Of a DNA stretch of 46,518 nt, positions 8,548-16,896 are shown piece after piece; position 1 is the stretch's first letter; each line of letters starts with the position of its first letter. The notes under the pieces are model-generated. The model worked only from the letters and a program-made list of their open reading frames with translations, ran no database searches and was not told the origin of the DNA. This stretch comes from Anaerolineae bacterium (GTDB lineage Bacteria; Chloroflexota; Anaerolineae; Aggregatilineales; UBA3940): positions 1-46,518 of the forward strand of contig JAFGLD010000012.1 of NCBI GenBank assembly GCA_016928235.1, written 5' to 3'. The position numbers and the translations under genes are program-made.

Positions 8548-10176
8548 ATGCCAAAGCAATTAGCTTTCTCGGAAGAAGCCCGTCGCCGCCTCAAAAGAGG
8601 TATTGATACTCTGGCAGATGCTGTGACGACGACGCTTGGCCCTAAGGGGCGTAATGTTGCATTAGATAAGAAGTTTGGTGCGCCGACTGTTACTCATGAT
8701 GGTGTCACAGTTGCTAAAGATATTGAACTGGAAGACCCGTATGAGAATATGGGTGCGCAACTGATCAAGGAAGCCGCCACCAAGACCGACGACATTGCTG
8801 GTGATGGTACAACCACCAGTGTTCTTCTGGCTCAGACAATGGTTACTGAGGGTCTAAAGAATGTCGCCGCGGGTGCCAACCCTATGCTGCTCAAGCGAGG
8901 CATCGAAGTTGCCACTGAAACGATCGCTCAAGCCATTCGGGAGCAGGCCGTCGAAATCGACACACAGGAAGAGATTGCCAGTGTTGCCAGCATTTCTGCC
9001 CAGGATACTGAGATCGGCAGCCTGATTGCCGAAGTCATGTGGAAGGTCGGCAAAGATGGCGTTATTACGGTCGAAGAAAGCAAGAGCATGCAATTCGAGA
9101 CCGAGTATGTCGAAGGTATGCAGTTCGATCGTGGTTACGGCAGCCCTTATTTCGTCACCAGCCCGGAGACGATGGAAGCTGTCATCGAAGAACCGCATAT
9201 TCTCATTCACGACAAGAAGATCAGTGCAGCTGCCGATCTGATGCCCCTGTTGGAGAAGATGCTGAATAAGGGTAAGCGATCCCTGGTGATCATCGCCGAA
9301 GATGTTGATGGTGAAGCATTAGCCACGCTGGTCCTCAACAAGCTTCGCGGCATGTTGAATGTCCTGACTATCAAAGCGCCCGGCTTTGGTGATCGTCGCA
9401 AGGCCATGTTGGAGGATATTGCCATCCTGACCGGTGCAACCGTCATTACAGAAGAATTGGGCCGCAAGCTTGAAAGTGCAGCGATCGAAGATCTGGGTAC
9501 ATGCACGAAAGTTGTTGCCACAAAGGATGATACAACAATTGTTGGTGGTGCCGGCGATGAGAAGGCCATTAAGGGTCGCATCGAAGAAATCAAAGTCGCT
9601 TCCGACAAGAGCACTTCTGATTACGACCGTGAGAAGCTCCAGGAGCGTCTTGCCAAGCTGGCCGGCGGCGTTGCCATTATTCGTGTTGGGGCTGCAACTG
9701 AAGTCGAGCTGAAAGAGAAGAAGCATCGTGTTGAGGATGCTCTGCGGGCCGCTCGCGCGGCGGTTGAAGAAGGTGTTGTACCGGGGGGTGGTGTCGTTTT
9801 GGTCAATGCCATTCCTGCACTTGAAGCCGTCAAGATGAGCTATGCCGATGAGCAGACTGGTGTCAGCATTGTCCGTAGTGCCCTGGAAGCACCGATTCGC
9901 AAGATCGCTGCCAATGCCGGGCAGGATGGCGCCGTGATCATTGACACCGTGCGTCGTATGCAAGTGGAAAAGAAGAACGATAAGATCGGCTACGACGTAA
10001 TAACTGGTGAGTTCACTGACATGATCAAGGCCGGGATCATTGACCCAACCAAGGTCACCCGTGGCGCGCTGGAGAATGCAGCCAGCATCGCGGCCATGAT
10101 CCTGACCACCGAGGCATTGATCACCGATCTGCCGGAGAAGGACAAGCCTGCACCTCCTCCTATGCCCGAGTATTAA
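8548..10176 (+). CDS. groEL: Chaperonin GroEL
   Basis: A 542-residue 60-kDa chaperonin that folds proteins in an ATP-driven double ring with GroES. Family signatures include [10 protein letters not shown] near residue 30, the nucleotide motif GDGTTT at 85-90, and [16 protein letters not shown] in the C-terminal equatorial part. The length is normal. The C-terminal tail ends [11 protein letters not shown], rich in proline, instead of the flexible Gly-Gly-Met repeats of the enterobacterial protein. Start at 8548 is set by AGGGAGG at 8531-8537. It shares the upstream promoter and CIRCE site with groES and is followed by a strong terminator. Confidence 0.97.
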   Translation: MPKQLAFSEEARRRLKRGIDTLADAVTTTLGPKGRNVALDKKFGAPTVTHDGVTVAKDIELEDPYENMGAQLIKEAATKTDDIAGDGTTTSVLLAQTMVTEGLKNVAAGANPMLLKRGIEVATETIAQAIREQAVEIDTQEEIASVASISAQDTEIGSLIAEVMWKVGKDGVITVEESKSMQFETEYVEGMQFDRGYGSPYFVTSPETMEAVIEEPHILIHDKKISAAADLMPLLEKMLNKGKRSLVIIAEDVDGEALATLVLNKLRGMLNVLTIKAPGFGDRRKAMLEDIAILTGATVITEELGRKLESAAIEDLGTCTKVVATKDDTTIVGGAGDEKAIKGRIEEIKVASDKSTSDYDREKLQERLAKLAGGVAIIRVGAATEVELKEKKHRVEDALRAARAAVEEGVVPGGGVVLVNAIPALEAVKMSYADEQTGVSIVRSALEAPIRKIAANAGQDGAVIIDTVRRMQVEKKNDKIGYDVITGEFTDMIKAGIIDPTKVTRGALENAASIAAMILTTEALITDLPEKDKPAPPPMPEY

Positions 10177-10201
10177 ACCAACTCGTCGGATATTGACGAT
10201 G

Positions 10202-10244
10202 ATCACAGGGATGCCTTTTCTGGCATCCCTGTGATTTCTTTTTT
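10202..10244 (+). terminator. Rho-independent terminator of groESL
   Basis: A perfect 14-bp stem (10202-10215 with 10222-10235) closes on a six-base TTTTCT loop and is followed by a T-rich run, TTCTTTTTT. It lies 25 bases after the groEL stop. Confidence 0.93.
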
Positions 10245-10294
10245 GCTAACGGTACAATGGGAGCAGTCGGTTAATCGGGAAAGAATGGGCAGGA

Positions 10295-10510
10295 ATGATA
10301 AAAGGGCCGCCGCGTGATCCCCATGAGTTGCTGAGATATCGTATACATCAACGGATGAGACGTCTCGATCAACTCTTATCCCCGGACATACCAAAACAGG
10401 AGCCCAGGCTCTCACCTGCCGTTAAAGTGTTGCTGGTGATAGCGGCCATCACCTTTTTGTTCGTCTGTATCATGCCAATATTGATTATCTTGCGGTTGCT
10501 CTTTCAGTGA
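10295..10510 (+). CDS. Small single-span membrane protein
   Basis: A 71-residue hypothetical protein. The first ~40 residues are basic and hydrophilic (RDPHELLRYRIHQRMRRLDQLL), and residues ~43-70 form one long hydrophobic helix (KVLLVIAAITFLFVCIMPILIILRLLF). It would sit in the membrane with the charged part probably inside. GGGAAAG at 10278-10284 and GGGCAGG at 10287-10293 are possible ribosome sites, neither ideally spaced. It stands alone between the groESL terminator and the convergent selB, whose stop is 16 bases away. No family is recognised. The clean hydrophobic pattern makes a real gene more likely than chance. Confidence 0.55.
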   Translation: MIKGPPRDPHELLRYRIHQRMRRLDQLLSPDIPKQEPRLSPAVKVLLVIAAITFLFVCIMPILIILRLLFQ

Positions 10511-10526
10511 TCTTCAAGTCAGTAAG

Positions 10527-12398
10527 CTATCTCAAAAAACGCTCATCTCCAACTCGCCTGGTTTTCCCGGCTGCATCCAGACGTTCCAGCAAAGCCAGGA
10601 CATATTTGCGAGAGGTGTTAAACAGATCGCGCGCCTGGGCAACAGTGATAGAGCCTTGAGCCTGGATAAACTGCTCGATCTCCTCCACGATCCGGGAGTA
10701 GGTCTCAGTGTCCATCAGCACATCGGGGTTGAGCTGTACCAGTAGACCTTGTTCGAACAGTGCTTGCAGAACCTCCGGGCCAACCATCGCTATAATCTCT
10801 TTGACGCTGGGCGGCGAAGTCGGATCGGCTTGAATGACCTTCCACATTTGATCAATGGCAGCCTGCTCGTCTGGGCTAAAGTGGACTGTATGCTCAGCCA
10901 GACGGATAACTGTCCCAACATCAGTCAGCAGTCCGGACTGGGCAGACAGATCGACTATTTTTCCAAAAAGCTTCCCTTCGATCTTCAGACGGCTGCGTAG
11001 TGCTTCGCGCGGCATTCCCTGGCGAAGCGGATACGAATCGTGGTAGGCACGCAGCTCACGAACGATCTGGCCGGAAATCCGATCCCAGACAGCCTTTGCC
11101 ATCAACCAATCAGCAGACAGGCTGATAACAGCATTTTGTATCTGAAGAGCATGAATCGCATCCGGCATCTCGGAGGCACTCAAACCGGTGAGTGCCGGCA
11201 GTTGTTGGTGTGTCAGCGCAATGTGCCCTTCAAGGGTCTGCAACAGAACATCTTCAGGCATCCCTGCCACCAAGGTCTCCAGCCGCAAAATGACTTCAGG
11301 TTTGAATCGCCGCCAGCGATGGGGGGGATGTGGATCTAAAATGACACCGCCACCTAGTGTTTCGGGCGGTGAAGGGTAACGCAAGATAAATCGATCATCC
11401 TTGTCCAACGCCAGGGGATCCTCGAGCCGGAGCTGGAGCCACCCCTCCACACCCGGTTGCAGCTCCATATTGCCTAACAATCGAGCATGTGCGGTTGTCT
11501 CGGCTGCGCCACAAAAGAACTTAACAAGCGCATTATGCTTTAATGGCCGTCCTGCCCCAGGCAGGTGACGGAAATGAACATCGACCAGTGTGGTGGCGTG
11601 AAGGAGACCCGGTAAGGCTATCACATTGCCGCGTTGAACTTCCTCTTTGGCGATCCCTCCCAGATTGATCGCCACCCGGCTGCCGGGCAATGCCATCGAC
11701 ATATTTTCCTTATGGCTCTGTAAGCCACGCACCCGCGTTTTGAGGCCTGATGGTATTATCTCTACATCATCCCCGATGGCTAGAGAGCCTCCAGTTAGCG
11801 TACCCGTAACAACTGTCCCGAACCCACTGATCGTGAAAACGCGATCGATGGGCATACGGGGCTTTCCCCTATCAGGCCGCGGAGGACGATCGCACAGAGA
11901 TTCTTCCAGAGCAACCAACAAGAGATCCAATCCCTGACCTGTGCGTGCCGAGACAGGGATGATCGGTGCATCTTTCAATACAGTCTGATGCATAACGTCT
12001 GCAATATCCAAAGAAACGAGGTCGAGCCAATCCGGATCATCGATCAAATCGCGCTTGGTCAGGGCAATGACACCGCCGGATATTTCCAGCAGGTCAAGAA
12101 TCGCCAGATGCTCACGGGTTTGCGGCATGACACCTTCATCGGCAGCAATGACAAAAAGGGCCATATCGATCCCGCCGATCCCAGCCAGCATATTCTCGAT
12201 GAAGTCACGGTGTCCCGGCACATCGACAATTCCGACTTGCTCTCCACCCGGCAGCGACAGCCAGGCAAAGCCCAGGTCGATGGTCATACTGCGCGCTTTT
12301 TCCTCAGCCAGGCGATCCGGATCGATGCCTGTCAGTGCCTCGACCAGTGTAGACTTGCCATGATCGACATGCCCGGCAGTACCGATAACGTAAGGCAT
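10527..12398 (-). CDS. selB: Selenocysteine-specific elongation factor SelB
   Basis: A 623-residue translational GTPase that delivers selenocysteyl-tRNA to UGA codons marked by a SECIS hairpin. The G1 motif is GHVDHGKS at 9-16, G3 is DVPGH at 59-63, and TKRD (around residue 114) is the G4 element. EF-Tu-like beta-barrel domains follow. The C-terminal ~200 residues look like the winged-helix repeats that bind SECIS RNA, ending in VAQARDLFNTSRKYVLALLERLDAAGKTRRVGDERFLR. The length is typical for full SelB. AAGGTG sits seven bases before the ATG. The upstream coiled-coil gene ends 17 bases earlier on the same strand, so they probably share a transcript. No selA, selD or tRNA-Sec was seen here. 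Confidence 0.93.
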   Translation of the reverse strand: MPYVIGTAGHVDHGKSTLVEALTGIDPDRLAEEKARSMTIDLGFAWLSLPGGEQVGIVDVPGHRDFIENMLAGIGGIDMALFVIAADEGVMPQTREHLAILDLLEISGGVIALTKRDLIDDPDWLDLVSLDIADVMHQTVLKDAPIIPVSARTGQGLDLLLVALEESLCDRPPRPDRGKPRMPIDRVFTISGFGTVVTGTLTGGSLAIGDDVEIIPSGLKTRVRGLQSHKENMSMALPGSRVAINLGGIAKEEVQRGNVIALPGLLHATTLVDVHFRHLPGAGRPLKHNALVKFFCGAAETTAHARLLGNMELQPGVEGWLQLRLEDPLALDKDDRFILRYPSPPETLGGGVILDPHPPHRWRRFKPEVILRLETLVAGMPEDVLLQTLEGHIALTHQQLPALTGLSASEMPDAIHALQIQNAVISLSADWLMAKAVWDRISGQIVRELRAYHDSYPLRQGMPREALRSRLKIEGKLFGKIVDLSAQSGLLTDVGTVIRLAEHTVHFSPDEQAAIDQMWKVIQADPTSPPSVKEIIAMVGPEVLQALFEQGLLVQLNPDVLMDTETYSRIVEEIEQFIQAQGSITVAQARDLFNTSRKYVLALLERLDAAGKTRRVGDERFLR

Positions 12399-12415
12399 GA
12401 GGTTTCACCTTTTAT

Positions 12416-13573
12416 CTACGACGAGCCATTTCGTTCGTCTATTTGGATCAACATATTTTGTAGGGACGTCATCAACCCATCCACGATTTCTCGCTGGGTT
12501 ACTGAGAGAGCCTGTATTTGTACGGCAACCTGGCTGCTTTGTTCGACCAGGCCGGAGATCTGTTCCGTGACTGTTTTGACAAACTTTTCGTTGCCACGCC
12601 AGGCTTCTTCGTTGGTAAGGGTGAATTGGCGGAAACGCTTCTGGTCTTCTTGCTGGAATTCTTCCCACTCGCGCCGGAAACGATCTTCAGAGAGACGTTG
12701 CACTTCGGCGACTTCGTTAAGCCGTCTATCTACCCGATCGGCAAGCCGTTCAAAATCATCGATCTGCTTTTTCATTGTTCGATGAGTGGACACCCAGTCT
12801 TCGGACTGTTTACTGAATGTTTTCAGGTTGTCTTCCAGGCGACGGAGAGCATCGGTAAGTAGTTTTTCGCGCTTTTGCTCAACCAGAGCTTCCTGCTCGG
12901 CTGCTGTCTGGCGCTGTTGTTTCAATTCCAGTACAGTGCCTGTTATTTCAGCAATTGCACGTTCATTGCGCCGGCTGATTTCTTCCAACAGTTCAGACTT
13001 TGTCTGATGCCCCTCAATACGCTTGATCTGCTCGGCGACCTCACTGTGGACATCTGACAGCCTTCTGGTATCCTGTCGACGCTGCTCCTCCAGAAATGTC
13101 AGGGATCTCTGAAACTCCTCCAGCCCCTTGCTCAGATTGTCAGCGTAGGCCTGAAGCTCGACGGCTACGCGGGAAAGGCGCTCTTCCTCGGCCCGGCGTG
13201 GTTGTGCCTCCCGCTCGATGCGCGTCATGATTTCCTGGCGGAGATCTTCGATGACTTTAGCCGTATTCTCTCGGGCCGCTTCCCGGATCTTTTTGATATC
13301 CTGCTCTGTTGTATGACGTTGTTGGGACTGATCAAACAAGGTATTCATTTCGACGCGCAGCCGAGAGACGGTTTCGTCGAACATACTGGCCGAAAGAGCA
13401 CTCGCTCGCATAGCAGCCAGGTCACTCTCGATGGTCTGCATACGCCTGGCTTGTTCTTCTTGTAAGGCAGTCTGGCTTGCCGTTCGCTCTTCCAATTTGA
13501 TGATGAGAGCTTTATCTTTGCGGCGTTCCTCATCCAACCAGGCGACCATTTGTGTAGTTTGCTTGGTTTCCAT
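12416..13573 (-). CDS. Long coiled-coil protein upstream of selB
   Basis: A 385-residue, almost entirely helical protein, rich in Glu, Arg, Gln and Lys with heptad-like spacing throughout (for example LDEERRKDKALIIKLEERTASQTALQEEQARR and FERLADRVDRRLNEVAEVQRLSEDRFRREWEEF). There is no signal peptide or membrane helix, so it is cytoplasmic. I start it at the ATG at 13573 (METKQTTQMVAWLDEERRK); an in-frame extension to 13672 adds 33 residues with no family look. I recognise no catalytic domain. It could be a structural or scaffolding protein. It is 17 bases upstream of selB and probably cotranscribed with it, but no functional link to selenocysteine is known to me. Confidence 0.72.
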   Translation of the reverse strand: METKQTTQMVAWLDEERRKDKALIIKLEERTASQTALQEEQARRMQTIESDLAAMRASALSASMFDETVSRLRVEMNTLFDQSQQRHTTEQDIKKIREAARENTAKVIEDLRQEIMTRIEREAQPRRAEEERLSRVAVELQAYADNLSKGLEEFQRSLTFLEEQRRQDTRRLSDVHSEVAEQIKRIEGHQTKSELLEEISRRNERAIAEITGTVLELKQQRQTAAEQEALVEQKREKLLTDALRRLEDNLKTFSKQSEDWVSTHRTMKKQIDDFERLADRVDRRLNEVAEVQRLSEDRFRREWEEFQQEDQKRFRQFTLTNEEAWRGNEKFVKTVTEQISGLVEQSSQVAVQIQALSVTQREIVDGLMTSLQNMLIQIDERNGSS

Positions 13574-13808
13574 AAACTGGCTTATTCTCCCATGAAGACA
13601 CATTGTGAGCGATGATGCATCAGCGATAGCGTTGATCCCCATCACGGGGATAGTGTTGTTGATGTGCGCCACCTATTCTAACAATTCGAGCGGGAACATC
13701 ATAATTGTGGCTCAATATCCAAGACCATTACCGCAATCGGTAGCATCCGGAAATAGCAGGGTCGAGATCGCTAAAGTAGTGAGAGCAATATCCAGTTGTG
13801 CGGGTTAG

Positions 13809-13910
13809 GTGGTAGCACAAGCGCGAAATTGTCTCCAAGTCAAGCCCATACTCTGCAAAATCACCCCCTATGACCGAACTGCCGACCGCGCCATTCTTGT
13901 GTGCTACCAC
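13809..13910. repeat. Inverted repeat, 11-bp perfect arms, 102 bp overall
   Basis: GTGGTAGCACA at 13809-13819 and TGTGCTACCAC at 13900-13910 are perfect inverted repeats. A further GCGCG/CGCGC pair lies just inside. The interior has no gene. It directly abuts the left side of the MITE-like element, so it may be part of a composite non-coding insertion or a separate RNA or DNA structure. Confidence 0.65.
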
Positions 13911-13924
13911 GCTTATGATTGTAG

Positions 13925-14099
13925 AATCATAACTGTCAACTTAAGGTCATTTGCCATTTGGATTGATGGGCAGCAGATTTGGCAAGCCAAGAAAAAGATC
14001 GAGAAGTTTTTGAAAAAGATCGAGAAGTTTTCGGAAAAAGATCATGATGTTTTTTGAAAGAGATCGAGAAGTCTTTTGCTTAAGTTGACGCTTATGATT
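13925..14099. mobile_element. MITE-like 175-bp element
   Basis: The two ends are inverted copies of a 21-base sequence (13925-13945 and 14079-14099) matching at 19 of 21 positions, with the inner 11 bases (GTCAACTTAAG / CTTAAGTTGAC) perfect. GTAG flanks the element on both sides (13921-13924 and 14100-14103), which would be a 4-bp target duplication. The interior has no gene but contains four 21-22-base tandem repeats. These are hallmarks of a non-autonomous transposable element. A longer 19-base direct repeat (13909-13927 and 14088-14106) also spans both edges, so a duplication-based origin is an alternative. No transposase is in the window. Confidence 0.6.
13991..14077. repeat. Four 21-22-bp tandem repeats
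   Basis: Units begin at 13991, 14012, 14034 and 14056. The first two are 21 bases and differ only in the last base (GAAAAAGATCGAGAAGTTTT plus T or C). The third and fourth have drifted (GATCATGATG and GAAAGAGATCGAGAAGTC). They fill the core of the MITE-like element. Confidence 0.88.
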
Positions 14100-14150
14100 G
14101 TAGAATAAAAGGGACAAAGTAAAGTGTGAACAATAGACGGGGAAAAGGCT

Positions 14151-14717
14151 GTGGAAAAGAGTAGACATGCCAATCTGGCAGCCCATCGTGGAGATTGGGC
14201 AGAAGCAGAACGTCTCTACCTTGAGGCTCTAGCCGAATTCGAAACACAGGGTGATCGACGGCAGGCAGCGATCAGCAAAGCGTACCTGGGCCAGGTTCTG
14301 ATCGGTTCCAGACGCCGTCAGGAAGGCTGTGCGCTACTGCAAGAGGCGCTTGAAATGTTGCAAGAGGAAGAGAATGCATCCCACGAGATCGCGCAGGTAG
14401 AGATGCTGATCGAGGAAAGGTGTGGGGCAAACGCCTGGCTGCGCGAAGACGGCGCGATCCAGCAACTGATGGAAACGATTGCCGCATTTACCGCTGCCCC
14501 CAATTGGATCGCATCGCGGCAATTGTTGGATGAACACCCGGAGCTTCTCACCCCACAAGCTGATAAGCTCTTCGACGCAATGATACAATATGGCTCAGGC
14601 GAGAACCAGGCACAGATCATCGAGCAACTGGTGACACATCGCGATCTGCTGCGGCTCTGCCGCATGATCGGGATCGAAGGTGCCTTCAAGCAAACCATCG
14701 ATCCTATATCAGATTAA
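14151..14717 (+). CDS. TPR-like helical protein
   Basis: A 188-residue cytoplasmic protein starting at GTG 14151, with ACGGGG at 14137-14142 as a probable ribosome site. Residues ~1-75 read as two TPR-type helix pairs (AHRGDWAEAERLYLEALAEFETQGDRRQAAISKAYLGQVL, then RRRQEGCALLQEALEMLQ). The C-terminal half (NWIASRQLLDEHPELLTPQADKLFDAMI) resembles short helical repeats that Chloroflexota and cyanobacterial TPR/CHAT-type proteins often carry; this is from recall, not alignment. No catalytic domain is present, so it is probably a protein-interaction module. It stands alone, with the MITE-like element just upstream (possibly within its promoter region) and a bidirectional terminator downstream. 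Confidence 0.68.
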   Translation: MEKSRHANLAAHRGDWAEAERLYLEALAEFETQGDRRQAAISKAYLGQVLIGSRRRQEGCALLQEALEMLQEEENASHEIAQVEMLIEERCGANAWLREDGAIQQLMETIAAFTAAPNWIASRQLLDEHPELLTPQADKLFDAMIQYGSGENQAQIIEQLVTHRDLLRLCRMIGIEGAFKQTIDPISD

Positions 14718-14788
14718 TGATTGGCGAGCTTTCCACAAACTCAGGCGTTTGGTTACTGGATTTTGAGGCGAAAGCCAACATCTACAAC

Positions 14789-14826
14789 AAAAAACGGGTA
14801 TTCTTTGCAATCGATACCCGTTTTTT
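14789..14826. terminator. Bidirectional terminator between TPR gene and ftsH
   Basis: A 13-bp stem (14789-14801 with 14814-14826) around a 12-base loop has an A-run on the left arm and a T-run on the right. It can therefore stop transcription from both the rightward gene ending at 14717 and the leftward ftsH ending at 14847. Confidence 0.85.
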
Positions 14827-14846
14827 TACATGGTTTGATAATCAGA

Positions 14847-16793
14847 TTAGGCGGGAGCCGGCGCAGGCGGCAAGTCCAGGGCCGACGAAGAGTCCTCTTT
14901 TCCGGTTGCTTTCCGGGATTTCTTGCCCCGATCAGGAGTAGGCTCAGAGGAAGTGCTCATGTGTGAATCTCCCCGTTCTTCAGCCATCAACTCGGCGAAG
15001 GCATCTCTACCGAGTGTCTCGATATCCATCAGTGTCTCTGCAATCAACTCGAGCTTGTCACGGTGTTCATTCAGAACTGCACGGGCCTTGTCATAGGCCT
15101 CGCTGACAATGTGGCGAACTTCCTGATCGATCTCCTCAGCAACTGACTCGCTGTAATCACGCTGTTCGCCGATCTCACGTCCCAGGAATACTAACTCTTC
15201 TTTCTGACCGAAGATCATTGGGCCAAGCCGATCACTCATACCATATCGGGTGACCATATTACGGGCGATCTTGGTCACCTGTTCCAGGTCGGCGCGGGCA
15301 CCAGTCGTGATTTCGTTGAGCACCAATTCTTCAGCGACCCGCCCCCCCAAAGTCATAGAAATCTCATCCATAAACTTGGAACGTGAGTGATACCACACGT
15401 CATCGGAAGGAGGTGCCAGAGTGTAGCCGCCTGCCATGCCACGTGGAATGATGGTGACTTTTAGAACTGGCTCGCAATGAGGGAGATAGTACCCAACGAC
15501 GGCATGACCTGCCTCATGATAAGCTGTTATACGACGCTCCGTTGCGGTTACCAGCCGGCTTCGACGCTCCGGCCCCATCACAACTCGCTCGATGGCTTCC
15601 TGGCATTCCGGCATGTTGATTGCCTTCTTGTTTCGGCGTGCCGCCAGAATTGCCGCCTCGTTGATCATGTTCTCGATGTCTGCGCCCACAAAACCTGGCG
15701 TCGCCTTTGCCAATGTGTCAAGCTCAACATCATTCCCCAGAGGCTTACCCCGCACATGTACCTTAAGAATAGCTTCGCGCCCCTTTACGTCGGGTCGATC
15801 GAGGACGACACGTCGATCAAACCGCCCGGGACGCAGCAATGCCGGGTCGAGGATGTCTGGACGGTTGGTAGCTGCCACGATGATGACATTCGTATCGGTG
15901 TCAAATCCATCCATCTCGACCAGGATCTGGTTGAGTGTCTGCTCACGTTCATCGTGTGATCCGCCCAGGCCGGCCCCTCGATGGCGTCCTACAGCGTCAA
16001 TCTCATCGACAAACACGATACAGGGGCTATGTCGCTTGGCCTGATCGAAGAGGTCACGCACACGGCTGGCACCAACACCCACAAACATCTCGACAAACTC
16101 GGATCCTGAGATCGAGAAGAACGGCACGCCGGCTTCACCACTGACGGCTTTTGCCAGTAAGGTCTTGCCGGTACCAGGAGGCCCCACTACCAGTACGCCC
16201 TTGGGAATACGTGCCCCGAGCTGGATGAATTTATCCGGCTCACGGAGAAACTCGACAACCTCATGTAACTCCTCTTTGGCCTCATCACATCCAGCTACGT
16301 CATCAAAAGTCACCGTAGGGTGATCGCCTGTGAACATGCGAGCACGGCTTTTCCCAAATGATAAAGCCTGATTGTTAGAGCCTTGCGCCTGCCGGAGCAT
16401 CATGTAGATCACGACAATCACAATGATAAAAGGCAAAAAAGTTAATAGCGCTGTCATAACTGTTTGCCAGTTTAAGGCTTTTCGGTGATCCAGGTTGATG
16501 TCTTTCAGTTGTTCTGAAGTTGCGCCCAGATCTGTCAACTGCTCAACTACAGAGCTGTTGGGATCGATGCTGGCTTTGGCAATGGTGCCATCATTCAGTG
16601 TGACGGCGACCTCGTCGGAATCAACGACAACAATGTCTTTGATGTTGCCCTCACGAGCTGCCTCTGCCACCTGGCTGATTTTCCATTGGACGATATCTTC
16701 TTTGGGTTTGATAACCACCTGGTAGAATATCACCCCCAAAGCCACTAAAATTAAAAGATTTATAATGATCTGTCTAACTCGGGATGGATTCAC
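14847..16793 (-). CDS. ftsH: ATP-dependent zinc metalloprotease FtsH
   Basis: A 648-residue membrane AAA+ protease that degrades misfolded membrane proteins and short-lived regulators. From the chosen start, a transmembrane helix lies at about 8-26, an extracytoplasmic FtsH domain follows, and a second helix is at about 113-132. Walker A GPPGTGKT is at 204-211, Walker B is [11 protein letters not shown] near 260, and the zinc site HEAGH is at 426-430. The tail ends in an acidic, alanine/proline-rich stretch. I prefer GTG 16793, because AGGAG sits seven bases before it. The longer frame to 16850 would place an 11-bp hairpin inside the coding region and has no ribosome site. A promoter at 16868-16896 and that hairpin form its leader. 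Confidence 0.93.
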   Translation of the reverse strand: MNPSRVRQIIINLLILVALGVIFYQVVIKPKEDIVQWKISQVAEAAREGNIKDIVVVDSDEVAVTLNDGTIAKASIDPNSSVVEQLTDLGATSEQLKDINLDHRKALNWQTVMTALLTFLPFIIVIVVIYMMLRQAQGSNNQALSFGKSRARMFTGDHPTVTFDDVAGCDEAKEELHEVVEFLREPDKFIQLGARIPKGVLVVGPPGTGKTLLAKAVSGEAGVPFFSISGSEFVEMFVGVGASRVRDLFDQAKRHSPCIVFVDEIDAVGRHRGAGLGGSHDEREQTLNQILVEMDGFDTDTNVIIVAATNRPDILDPALLRPGRFDRRVVLDRPDVKGREAILKVHVRGKPLGNDVELDTLAKATPGFVGADIENMINEAAILAARRNKKAINMPECQEAIERVVMGPERRSRLVTATERRITAYHEAGHAVVGYYLPHCEPVLKVTIIPRGMAGGYTLAPPSDDVWYHSRSKFMDEISMTLGGRVAEELVLNEITTGARADLEQVTKIARNMVTRYGMSDRLGPMIFGQKEELVFLGREIGEQRDYSESVAEEIDQEVRHIVSEAYDKARAVLNEHRDKLELIAETLMDIETLGRDAFAELMAEERGDSHMSTSSEPTPDRGKKSRKATGKEDSSSALDLPPAPAPA

Positions 16794-16811
16794 ATTAACA
16801 CTCCTGCTAAA

Positions 16812-16837
16812 ACAATCGGCGCTTGTGCGCCGATTGT
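16812..16837 (-). promoter_or_regulatory. Hairpin in the ftsH 5' leader
   Basis: A perfect 11-bp stem (16812-16822 with 16827-16837) with a four-base loop ends six bases before the ftsH Shine-Dalgarno. It is not followed by a T-run, so it is not a standard terminator. It may protect the mRNA or tune ribosome access. Confidence 0.6.
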
Positions 16838-16867
16838 CGTTGATCGTCACATTGTTTTCTAGCGTTG

Positions 16868-16896
16868 ATTATACCTAATACTAAGACCCCCTTCAA
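16868..16896 (-). promoter_or_regulatory. Predicted ftsH promoter
   Basis: On the minus strand TTGAAG (plus 16891-16896) and TATAAT (plus 16868-16873) are separated by 17 bases. The -35 box overlaps the last codons of the upstream kinase gene. The predicted leader is about 68 bases and contains the hairpin at 16812-16837. Confidence 0.7.

Larger units (their letters stand above)
13574..14150. other. 577-bp divergent intergenic region with repeats
   Basis: This gap separates the leftward coiled-coil gene and a rightward TPR-like gene. It holds a small hairpin at 13635-13651 (ATCCCC/GGGGAT), a 102-bp inverted-repeat structure at 13809-13910, and a MITE-like element at 13925-14099 with tandem repeats. 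These three are listed separately where relevant. No tRNA or convincing gene was seen; the short open frame through the tandem repeats encodes lysine-rich heptads only because the repeat unit is 21 bases. Confidence 0.7.

Noticed and set aside
9319..10206. Long open frame (295 codons) on the minus strand across groEL
   Set aside because: It mirrors the groEL coding frame, has no ribosome site and shows no protein-family character; groEL is certain on the plus strand.
13809..14057. Small plus-strand open frame ending in KKIEKF heptads
   Set aside because: The heptads come from the 21-bp repeat unit being divisible by three; no ribosome site and it starts inside an inverted repeat.
14085..14106. 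TTGACG followed by TAGAAT upstream of the TPR gene as a promoter
   Set aside because: The spacer is only 10 bases, too short for a sigma70 promoter; TTGCTT at 14076-14081 with a 19-base spacer is only a weak alternative.
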